Below are positions 46,621-56,255 of a stretch of 64,000 nt of DNA, piece by piece. The notes below the pieces were generated by a model. It searched no databases. It was given only the letters and a program-made list of their open reading frames with translations, and was not told the origin of the DNA. Source of the DNA: Scolanthus callimorphus (taxonomy: Eukaryota > Cnidaria > Anthozoa > Actiniaria > Edwardsiidae); the NCBI GenBank assembly GCA_033964015.1, contig CM066912.1, forward strand, positions 29,226,532 through 29,290,531. Direction: 5' to 3'. The position numbers and the translations under genes were made by a program. How positions within the stretch are numbered: position 1 is the stretch's first letter; each line of letters starts with the position of its first letter.

Positions 46621-47339
46621 CCTTACCGGAGTAGCTAAAAATAAGAAAGTAAGAAAAAATTAATTTCTCCCCCCCCCCCCCCCCCCCCCCACCCGAAGGC
46701 CTCGACTTGTTAGAACTCTTGGAGCTATATTACAAAAACTGCAAAAAGAACCATCTGCCATTACGCTTGAGGCCAGTATTACATTAAAGCCATTTTTCTA
46801 CATTTTGAGACAATTAATACGTTAAAAAAGTTATCAGTACTTAGATACATTAGGAGCCAGCTATTATGCTGATGCATGAAATGGAGATAAAAGTAACAGG
46901 ACCTGATAACACGAACGCCTCATAAATGTGTCCGTACAATATATAAACCTATCAATTCCAATATCACCTTTTCTTTAAAAATGTTAGGGCGGGTTTCAGA
47001 TGAGGGCCGAAAACTAAACACAAAAAAGTACACAACGAAACCCATTTAAAAACAATCCAATTAATCAAAGGAAACGAAGTAAGGGTGGGACCACTAGAAA
47101 CTAGGGGAGGGGGGGTGGCAATTCCCCCCAAAAAAATTCGTGCAAGGCCAATCCTTCCAAAAAAAAAAATCTTGCAGAGATTCAAGCTAGAAAAAAAAAT
47201 CCTACAAAGATATGGCTTGGGCTCTCGTTAAAAGATGTCTGAGGCTGCTTTTAAAATACTTAATACCAGTGAGCTTCTGTTGATGCTTAATAAAAATGTA
47301 GGCGTGCTTTGCGCGCATAAAGAATAAATAGAGGATATT

Positions 47340-47435
47340 ACACGGTGGCGCGAAGATATGAGTTTTATTTTCGTGTGGCAGAGTAAATATTGTTTTTGAC
47401 ACGAGAAAATAAAACTCATATCTTCAAGCCACCGT
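47340..47435. mobile_element. Small foldback element, termini ATTACACGGTGGC
   Basis: ATTACACGGTGGCGCGAAGA then TATGAGTTTTATTTTCGTGT is mirrored by CACGAGAAAATAAAACTCAT then ATCTTCAAGCCACCGTGTAA. About 96 bp with near-perfect arms. Confidence 0.75.
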
Positions 47436-48950
47436 GTAATTTTTTTTATTATATAGAAAACCAGAAAAAAAATATTCCAAATTGATTTCAAAGCACTTTT
47501 GTTTTGGCCGATATCCTCACTAGTCGGAGGATATGGAAAATATGTCACTCAGGTCCCGGATATAGCTTCGTATGAGATCTACGAGTGGTGTATTTCCCAA
47601 TCCAAAACACTCGTGTCTATATAATAAAAATTAATAATTTCTTCATTTGCGGTGCGCAGTACTATACACACAAAACGGAATATTCATCTACCCTTTCTCT
47701 GAGGCAACAATAAAATGCGATACCCTCTATCTGTAAAATGTATTCGGTGAAAACGTTGAACAGCTCTTATAGGGGGAGGTTCACTGTATTTTCACCGTGT
47801 ATTACCCAAATCCTCTCACCCCCCCCCCCCCCCCCCCCCCCCCACCCCACCCCAGGCGACCGGTCGGCTTACTCCATTTTTAACTCAGCCAATATAAATA
47901 TAGCATAACATAATTTGTCGTACATACAAAATGCAACAGGGTGCATGTTCCTACTCCATTTCTAAACCAATATAAATATAGATATAGTATAAGAAAATTT
48001 TGTTGATGCATTTTCATACAGCAATAGGATTTGGACGGCCTGTGGGAGGGGGGAACGCCACGGGAACAGGTCTGGGAAAAAAATTCGTACATGGCCTTCG
48101 AGTCCGAAAAAAATGTCAAGAGCGGATTTCAGATGATGTGTCGAAAACTAAACACACCAGGAAGACATAAATAAGAGTTAACAACTCAGATATAATATTC
48201 GTGGGAGATCCTTTGTAAACAAAATAAGTGCATTTAGCCCATCAGAAACGAAACCCATTCAAAAACAAACCAATCAGGGACGAATTAAGGTCTCGTGAAG
48301 GTAAAAATGTTAAAATCCAATAATATGGCTTATTTTTCCGAAATTCATTTGATACAGTCCTAAAGTATATTTCTAAACCCTCAAATGACGCGTCAACTGT
48401 TTTCCTAGGCTTCAATTGCCCATTCTTTTGTAAGCCCGCCACTCATTTTCTGTAAATTAATTAACTTAACACGCTTTTTCTAGCACTTTAATTTTAGGTC
48501 AACTTTTCACCTTTACGAAGTTCCTGTCCCCGCACAATTTAAGTTATCGGCGTCAGATTTTCTGCGTCGTTAGAAAATGATAACAACTAAAAACCGTGTG
48601 AGGGAATTTTTATTTTTTACTTGAAAAAGATTTTATGATAAATGTTGCGGCCACAAACTGTAAAAAATGCGATTTTCAATTTCGCGACCTGATATTTTCG
48701 TAAATTTGCAAAATATGGAAAATCGCTGACACGGTTTTGCAGTTCATTTCTCCGAGACTAAAATCCGACAAAGTGTGAAATTGTTCAACAAACCGCTAGT
48801 GCCAGTGGTCTGGAGCTTCTCAAGTAAACAAGGTAGTTTTTAGTTCGGGGTCTTAAAAATACATGAAAAATTTAAACTTCGATAAACTAAACAACTTCAT
48901 AAGATAGAGCAATCTTTTAGCTTTAAATGATATATAGCTGATTATTATAG

Positions 48951-49151
48951 CATAAATTGCGAATCGACGACCACGACTACTTTTTCCGAAGACACTCCTC
49001 ACGGGTTTACAGAGACCTTAAGTACGACTTACGCATGGGTCGTGATCCAAGAAAACAAAAGTCCCCGTCCGGGTTATTTTCGCAGCCTTCTTGGCTGACA
49101 AAGGCCTACAAAGACTTCAACGCACATAGAAAACATAAAACGCAAGACTGA
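48951..49151 (+). CDS. Possible terminal exon of an unidentified gene
   Basis: After an acceptor (TGATTATTATAG) an open frame runs 66 codons to a TGA at 49149-49151. The composition is less AT-rich than the flanks and it uses a normal range of codons. It is basic and aromatic: HDYFFRRHSSRVYRDLKYDL, RMGRDPRKQKSP, QPSWLTKAYKDFNAHRKH. I do not recognise it. No upstream exon was found, so it may be an orphan exon, a degraded gene or chance. It ends 290 bases before the TATA box of the small peptide gene. Confidence 0.35.
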   Translation, partial: HKLRIDDHDYFFRRHSSRVYRDLKYDLRMGRDPRKQKSPSGLFSQPSWLTKAYKDFNAHRKHKTQD

Positions 49152-49438
49152 TTTATTTTCGACAGTCATCTTAAGCTTGCTCAATGCAAAGTTAACGCGA
49201 AATATACAAAAATCTTTCAACACTTATCACCAGATAATGTGAAAAGGGCGGATTCTGGTATAGATAAAGCAAAGTGAAATTACAGGCTAATTGGTGCTTG
49301 ATGGCGTTTTTTGTCTAAAATCATCAAATAAGACGGTTTCTATGTTGGCCCGTGAATGCCTTATAAGGCTCTTGTATGAATGACCAGTGGAACCAATGGA
49401 AACTTCCGGCGCCTTAACATTTTACCATACGATGCAGG

Positions 49439-49446
49439 TATATATA
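49439..49446 (+). promoter_or_regulatory. TATA box of the small cysteine-rich peptide gene
   Basis: TATATATA within GGTATATATACTAG, about 30 bases ahead of the probable transcription start (around 49468-49475) and 70-80 bases ahead of a splice donor. The only strong TATA-type promoter tied to a gene in the window. Confidence 0.6.
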
Positions 49447-49467
49447 CTAGCTAATACTGCCTCACAA

Positions 49468-49516
49468 GTTATCGGCTCTGAGGAGTGTTAACACCAAGCA
49501 AAAACAAGAAGTAAAG
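49468..49516 (+). other. Non-coding first exon of the small peptide gene
   Basis: A short leader without ATG ends at AAGTAAAG|GTAAGA (donor at 49517). The matching acceptor TTTTGTCTCTTTAG at 50612-50625 opens exon 2, which holds the start codon 21 bases in. The exon start is inferred from the TATA box. Confidence 0.55.
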
Positions 49517-49792
49517 GTAAGATAAAGAGAAGTAATAGAACCCACTCGCATACTATCACGAATCGTGCATCCTGATTGGCTCTGCTCCTCGCTATCTATC
49601 ACGTATTAGTATAAACCAACTAATGGTCTATTACAAATCCTGCATTCTGATTGGCTGAGCTACTAATGATCTATTAGTGATCGACCGTGCATTGCAAAAC
49701 TACCACCTTTATTTGCAAGAAAACTTGATTTTTTCAACATAAAATAATGGCATTCATTGCCAAGTCCGACCAACTAGTTGGTTTATACTAAA

Positions 49793-49900
49793 ACAATTAG
49801 ACCTCTCGTCCTCATGTGCTATGATATCAATAGACCATTCGGCCTTCGTCCTCATGGTCTATTCATCATAGCACATTCGGCCTCGAGGTCTAATTGTTAA
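49793..49900. mobile_element. Small palindrome in peptide-gene intron 1
   Basis: ACAATTAGACCTCTCGTCCT and TGTGCTATGATA / TATTCATCATAGCACA and GAGGTCTAATTGT are inverted. About 105 bp. Confidence 0.55.
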
Positions 49901-50646
49901 ATAGATAGTGAGTAGCGAAAACGCTAACATGAAACTGTCAAAAACCATGAAAATAAACATTTCTGTCCTTATTTTGTTTATTGTCGCGGAAAAAAGGCAT
50001 TTGAAGGAGTTTTAGTTTGGTCACGTGACACGTGAAACCCAAGATTACGCACAGCCCGAGTAAAAACTGTAGTTGGAGGCTTCCGGACTCCGCACCAAAG
50101 TTAGTGCATTTAGGAATAACTGCTAATTAGTGGTTAAAACCCAAGAGGGTGCTAACATCGATAGGAGGAGCCCCTTTACTGCGAGCTGTTAAAAAGTATC
50201 ATATGATTGTTTGCACTAAAACAAAACTGTCACGATGTGGAATTCCATGGCATGAGTTGGCTATTACGGAGCTTTGATTTTGATGGTTCCTAGAGCGGTT
50301 TACCTTACCACTTCTGAAAATTATAAAACAATTCAGATAGTATGCTCGCTCTCATTGGTCGAAAGGTTTGTTTTCATCACGCTATGAAGTCATGGTCGAA
50401 TTTGCTTGAGATAGCTGTATCCCTTTTCTAATAGTTGGATGTTTGTGTCACGTGATCTCTCTTACAGCTCTTAGTGTCCAAGACAACTACTATCTAACAA
50501 TGTCATTGTGTTTATTTTTACTAGGTTTTATAGAATTAAAACTTGTTATCTATGAGGCTGTAAAACGTATGAAAAGAGTGCTGAGTATTTTGAATTCTGA
50601 TTGCTAACATGTTTTGTCTCTTTAGGTTCATTGTTTTTCATTAAAT

Positions 50647-51438
50647 ATGAAACATTTTATCTGTGCTTTGGTTCTTTTCGCGCTTATGAGCTTGGCATTC
50701 ACCTCGCCTCTAAACAACGACCAAGGTAATACGTGTGTAGGTCGCGCTCAAATCAAATAGATATAATTGAGAGAGGGCATTCCATATTGTTTGGTCGGAG
50801 ATGATCGTCGTATCCTTTAGGGGTTAAAATCGCGGGTTTTGTTATCTTTTAGGGATGACCTTGATCTGCAATAACATTAAAGGAATATATATATATATAT
50901 ATACATAGTATGCATGGTAGCGTTTGCTTCGACAACCTTTCGGAAATAGCTTTATCCCTTTCTTAGAAAAGTGATGATAGGGAGCGGCACATGGTGGTGC
51001 CAGATTTGCAGGTTATTTGTTTTCTTCCATACCAAGCCTGCTCGGAATGCGTGGCGGATGCAGACCCTTAAGAAGGGGGGTGGCAACTAGTACAAAGGAT
51101 ATATTACAGAGTTCACACCCAGGGGGGTTGCTAATCTTAAAGTTTTTACAAGAAATATTAGAACAAGGGGGGTGGCTAGCCACCCTAATCACCCCCCCCC
51201 CCCTAGATCTGCCCTTGCAATGGGTCCTTATGGGTCTCTCTAAGCCGCACGCTTACTAGTAACTAACGATGTATTTATTTTCTCTACAGAGACCTTGGCC
51301 TTATCACGGCGATCGACGTCTTGTCATTGTCCTGATAGAAGTGAAAAGGGGTCATATTGGTTCGGGAGGATGGATTGCCCTTCTGGCTACGTATACGGAT
51401 GCCCCAAATTTTGGGGAAGGTGTTGTTTGGAAGGATGA
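50647..51438 (+). CDS. Secreted six-cysteine peptide, BDS/APETx defensin-like (toxin-type)
   Basis: Coding exons 50647-50725 and 51290-51438, joined in phase 1, give a 75-residue prepropeptide; the intron has donor GTAATA and acceptor TTTCTCTACAG. Residues 1 to about 20 are a hydrophobic signal peptide, then a short propeptide ends at Arg33-Arg34. The mature part of about 41 residues has the spacing CxC-x15-C-x7-C-x6-CC, with CP.GY.Y around the third and fourth cysteines and a Trp/Phe before them. That pattern matches the sea-anemone BDS/APETx/type-3 potassium and sodium channel toxin family (defensin-like beta fold), differing from classical members by two residues fewer between the third and fourth cysteines. 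The domain is in one exon, the signal in another, as usual. The gene is intact, with its own TATA box and leader exon. Whether it is venom, defence or signalling cannot be told from sequence. A foldback element starts 8 bases after the stop. Confidence 0.85.
50780..50882. mobile_element. Family-A MITE fragment
   Basis: CATATTGTTTGGTCGGAGAT, GATCGTCGTATCCTTTAGGG and ATCTTTTAGGGATGACCTTG match one end of the family-A elements. The element is cut off near 50882, followed by (AT)n. In the peptide-gene intron 2. Confidence 0.7.
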
Positions 51439-51445
51439 GAAACTT

Positions 51446-51834
51446 TAATAGACCTTTTTCCAAAATGGCCGCCGCAACTTCACATGTCTTAAAATTTAAC
51501 TTACTGAAAATCAAATAATGGCACTAGAAAAAGTATCCTCACATTAGTAATCCTTTGAATTTTCGTTATGCCAAATGCCATGTCGGCTGAGAAAGTCTGA
51601 AAATTGAAAATTTTACAGAGATTTGTATGACTGGGGGTATGACGCATACCCCCAGTCATACAAACGTCTGTAAATTTTCAAATTTCAACGTTCGTTTTCT
51701 CGGAAGATATTGGATATAATGGAGTGAAGTTTTGGAGTTTTACTAAAGTGATCATGGGTCGTCTAGTGCTGGTGTTCCTTTTTAACAAAAATCGATGTGA
51801 ATTTTCGGCGGCCATTTGGAAAAAGGTCTATTAT
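51446..51834. mobile_element. Foldback element, termini TAATAGACCTTTTTCCAAA
   Basis: TAATAGACCTTTTTCCAAAA and TGGCCGCCG at the left; CGGCGGCCATTTGG and AAAAAGGTCTATTA at the right. The centre is a near-perfect palindrome around TATGACTGGGGGTATGACGC at 51625-51662. About 389 bp. It begins 8 bases after the peptide-gene stop, so it must form most of that 3' UTR. Confidence 0.85.
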
Positions 51835-51983
51835 CAAATTATGATGTTAACTAAAAAAGCCTTAAAGCATGGATTACAATGTAATGCAACTTCTTGGTGA
51901 CAAGATACTTGCTTTTAAGAAATGTAAGAGTAAAATAATTATGGAATAATAAATAGCAATTATGCAAAGTCGTTGATATTCAC

Positions 51984-53437
51984 ACCCCGTCCACACTAAC
52001 GCGTTTTCGTTTGAATCCGTATACGTTTGATACATTTAGGCCTTCCATCCACACTAACACGCTGATCGTTTTCATCGAATCCGTATAAGTTTGAAAATGC
52101 TCTCGAAAGCAGAAACATATAAGTGAGTTGAAACGTGTAACAGACGAATGAATCTGATGTAACAACCAGCGAACAACTCGCGATCACTAAACACCATATT
52201 TGGAAAACAATGTCCTTGCGTGCAGCCAATCAAAATTCAGATGTGACTTTTCACTGCACACGGCGAGCACGGCAGGCTTCGGTGCTCGTTTTGCAAAGCT
52301 ACATTCTGATTCATCGATGCTTGCAGATTTTTGGAAGCCTTACCGACTTTTCTACGAGATTTCCTGCTGGAAAACCAATGAACTTTGTAAGAAGAACTTC
52401 CAAGCTCAACCAAAATGCATAAATTTCTCAGAAGGAGAAAAATAATTCAGGAATTGAGCATATTTTGCAAAGTTAAAACTCACACCACTGGCTCAGTTTC
52501 GGGACTTCAAGAAAAAGAAGTTGGCCAAGCAGATTTTTATGGCTAGGAACTCTGAGAAGCTATTGAAGAAATAACCAGAACGGGAGAAATGAATATCAAC
52601 GTCGGCTGGATTCTGTTGATCGAAAAGGAACTAATTTACACGTAGGAACGAAGGAGAAAAAGCTCGGCTATTTGCAAGGGATCCGTTCTTATGAAACAAC
52701 AAACACAGAAGAAGGGGAATTAGAGTAGTTCTCCAGTGCTCTTAATTATAAACTTCAAGATATGTGGTCGTTGAATTTGTACCGGAAAATGAGATGCCAA
52801 AGAAAGAACGAAGGATCCAATCAAGCCAAAACAAACAAGTAAGGCTCGACAAAAAAACGTGGTTGTTTTTTCTTTCAGTAGTGAACTAAAAAACGTTTAG
52901 TTTATAAATTAACTTAAGCTTATCGATTTTATTTCTTTATAAATTGTTATCTTTAGATTTTTATTTGTTCTTCTTCGTGGATTTTGAGCATGGAAAAAAA
53001 ACAGTTCTCAACTCATTCTTGTGCTTCTGTTTTGGGGAGTTCGCGCGCGTTATTTTTAGAAAACATCTCCCGTTGTTGATTGGCTAAGCGAAGAACCTGA
53101 TGCTTTCCAAATATGGTGTTTTTTGATCGCGAGTTGTTCGCAGGTTGTCGCGCTGTTACACGTTTCAATTCACTTATATGTTTCTGCTCGAAAGTGAATA
53201 AAAACGAATCCGTATACATATCGTTTTAGTGTGGACGGTCGAATCCGGATAAAAATGAAAACGATAACGTCAACTGTACGTCTGTGCCATTTTATTTGAT
53301 ACTATCCTTGCACGCGTAAACATTAATAAAAACTGATCGCTTGTTTGGAGCTAAATCTCCCATCCACACTAACACGCTGCGAATCCGTATAAGTTTGAAA
53401 ACGAACACTTTTGAAAACGCGTTAGTGTGGACAGGGC
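51984..53437. mobile_element. Foldback/TIR element CCCGTCCACACTAACGCG, interrupted copy
   Basis: The left CCCCGTCCACACTAACGCG and right CGCGTTAGTGTGGACAGGG ends match 18150-18504. It is enlarged from about 0.36 to 1.45 kb by the insertion at 52110-53186; the two halves together align with the uninterrupted copy. Confidence 0.85.
52110..53186. mobile_element. 1.08-kb hAT-like element nested in a foldback, 8-bp TSD
   Basis: Begins CAGAAACATATAAGTGAGTT, GAAACGTGTAACA and ends TGTTACACGTTTCAATTCAC, TTATATGTTTCTG. Identical 8-mers CTCGAAAG flank it (52102-52109 and 53187-53194). Sub-terminal inverted segments (GAACAACTCGCGATCA / TGATCGCGAGTTGTTC, AACACCATATTTGG / CCAAATATGGTGTT) extend the TIRs. 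The interior has no long intact transposase frame, so it is non-autonomous or decayed. Confidence 0.85.
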
Positions 53438-53439
53438 CT

Positions 53440-55265
53440 TAGTCACGTACTTAATCCTCTTGACGTCTACCGGAGCATAGGGCCTTTATCCTCTTTCTTT
53501 CAACGGGCGCCAGGGGTGGCGAACGTTTCACAGAGTGCATGACCCTATGCTGCTTGATGTCGCCCCATGTAAGGGCATCCAGAGCACTAGGAGTGGATGT
53601 TTACGTTATTCGTGTATAGTAAACAAAACCTTTCAGCAGCCCAGGAAATACGCTACCTCAACTACATAGGTTAGATGAAAGCGTCTCTTGATGAGCCTGT
53701 AGGTTATATTATTCATGCGCGCACTGCGCGCCTCAAATGACGAAAAATTGTGAACTGCAGTGAACTGTGCGGCAGGCCACCAATGCAAGGTATTTTTGGG
53801 AGGGTTAATTTTTTACTCGTCAAGATACACTTGTTCTTATAAACGGCGCGAGGGTTGTGTCTAATATATTCTTTTCTTTGAGAACTCGCGTACGAACCCT
53901 TGTTAATGCGATGTTGGACGTGCTTCTAGCTCCCCTGAGTAATCGGTAGTTTCTTTGCGAGTAGCCATGTCACTCTTTTCTGACATGAATTCCTTACTTG
54001 GGGTTACCGACCTTAGAATTTCAAAACCGTTTCGACCCTAGTCCCATCTCCCCTTCAGCGACGTAGAGCTCGCACCACTAGTCTCCTAGCTGCGCATTGC
54101 CTCGGCAAAAATCGGTTTCCCATATTTAGGGACAGGTCATTATTAAGCAGGAGTGGGGTGGGGTGGGGTGCATAGAAGACGTAATTAAAGCGGGAATGTG
54201 ACGATTTTGGGGTTATTTAGTTACGTTAAATAAGTCCAATTAAAAGGAAGAAGCAAAATAACCATCTAGGTATGTAAAGTGATCTTCAAATTGCCAGATA
54301 AGCACTAATTTGCAGTATTTTATTTTAACCTTTAAGGATAATTCAGCGATTGGACGAAATAAAACAATCTAAAAAAACATTTGATGAACAGATTTAAATA
54401 ATACAATGAACCTTTAGCCACCATAGAAAAAAAGTTTCTAGTCAGTTTTATTCATCTAGTCTGTTTTCTTCTATTTTCAAGTCTACGTAGCGAAGAAAAG
54501 AAAGGAAGGGATTTCCACTCCAACATATATCCATTCATTTTCCAGACGTTTCTTGATCAAGAAGTTTGACAACCCCAAGAAACTTAATTTCTTACGACGC
54601 ACGGTTGCCTGACAAGCAAATAATTCAAATCGCAATCCAGATCCATCCTCTTTGAGTGGACAAGCCAGGGAGCTCTGGGAACGGAGAATGGCGTACACGA
54701 AATTTAGCCAGGTCATAAGGATCGATGTGCATGACTTTAAAATGAGGTTACCTTACAAAACTGTGTGCATTTTAGAGATAATATTTTCGAGCTTTTGTTT
54801 CTACTTGCCGAGAGAAATGCTACAAAAACTGCATGTCGGCTTATTAGAACCAAATCTAAATAACGATCATAATATCAGGAGAAACATAGCGACTCCAAAT
54901 CACACGAGTCTAACTCAAATCGTTTGATTTTGAGTGGGCGTCTGTTAACAGGCTAGTAAAACATCGTTTGCCACAAGACCTAGAATTGCAGCTCTATGTC
55001 AGAAAAAGGTTTTAATTTACATATGCTGGTTAGGAGAACAGAGTAAAATATTTCCGATTGAATCTCATAAACCAACGATTTTTTAAAGATTTCTACACGA
55101 TTTCCTTTTACTTCTAACACCAAATGGAAACAACAACTAAAAGCACCTGGCTCTGGCTCTTTAACTTTCAATTAAAAACGAACAGTATGTCTTGGCTGGC
55201 AAAGACCATGTGTCCGATGGGTGTGACAATGTTACATGATTGGTAGTAGTTTCAGGGCGTAGCCA

Positions 55266-55298
<33 letters not shown>

Positions 55299-56255
55299 GC
55301 GGCATTTACTGTATTTGCTGAGGAAATATGAAAATTTTCGTCCCATGTTTTCACTATTGCCCCCCCCCCCCCCCCCCCAACCGAAATTCCTGGCTACGCC
55401 CGAGGTTGGTGTTCTCTGACTTCGTATCACATAAATCAGTTTTCAACCAAAGGATGGATCGAAATTCCATGAGATTTTTAAATGGATCGAGTTCACTACT
55501 TTTACCATTACCTTATTAGAGTTTCATGGCTACAATGTATTCGGCCTATCGGACACAAAGTATTTAACAAACCTAATATTAAATATTAACTATCCCTAGC
55601 CAACATTTTTAAAATTAACTTATAAACAAATAGTATATGTTGGCTGTGATCTAGAATGGGTAGTTACAAAAAGATATCTGCATCCCCTGTTGTAATTCCA
55701 GCCAGTGCCGAACGCGGCCTACAAGCAACGGCCTGCAAATGTTTTGGGCAGACTGCAGTGCATTCATGAGTACCTGTAGATTTGCAGATTCTGCATATAA
55801 CCAAGGCTGGGCCCTTAACTGTTTAAAATCTTGCGTACGCCTCTGCCAGGGTGGGTATATACTCCACTAGAATACTGAAATTCCAAGGTTGGTATCCCAA
55901 GATATGGAATTCCAGGGTGGGTAAACATGCATTTCCATACATTTTTGATGATGAAGAATTTCAATGGAATTATAGGGAGGGTAGGGAAAGCTTAAAATAT
56001 CCCAGGGTGGGTAGCCTGTGAACATCCGGTACATGGTGGGTGGCTGAAACTGGAAACAGGGTCCTCAACAGGGGGGTGCAGATTCTTTTGCGACTACACA
56101 GTATTTTTCTTAGCCCTAGGCATCGCATGTGCTCCTGATGGGATTCCTGTGTCATTCTTAGTAGCTTCCCAGCATGCAAAGTGCAGTTATCTATCTTACA
56201 AAAGGAAGCCGGTATAGTACCTGAAGACTACTATATCCTACAGTACATCTTGGTG
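53440..56255. other. Intergenic stretch before the tetraspanin 3' end
   Basis: Contains AT-rich unique sequence, a C/G-run foldback (55253-55405) and a diverged repeat with GGAATTCCAGGGTGGGTA units at 55840-56060. That repeat is also seen at about 28480-28600 and 63890-63930. No gene recognised. Confidence 0.5.
55253..55405. mobile_element. Foldback element, termini GGGCGTAGCCAGG, with G and C runs
   Basis: AGGGCGTAGCCAGG is followed by about 30 G; the other arm has about 18 C, then GAAATTCCTGGCTACGCCC. Same family as 45415-45585, including the inner ATTTACTGTATTTGCTG and TTTTCGTCCCATGTTTTCAC. Confidence 0.65.

Larger units (their letters stand above)
39375..48950. other. Repeat-rich region without recognisable gene
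   Basis: 9.6 kb between the CapA-like gene start and the orphan exon at 48951. It holds a LINE-tail-like A/T stretch near 39870-40000, two family-A elements, a satellite array, a SINE, several foldbacks and long homopolymer C/G runs (about 43523-43552, 45430-45443, 46669-46690, 47820-47843). No exon chain could be built on either strand. Confidence 0.55.

Noticed and set aside
50880..50912. (AT)n run as a second TATA promoter for the peptide gene
   Set aside because: It lies in intron 2, downstream of the start codon, and is a simple microsatellite at the broken end of a family-A element.
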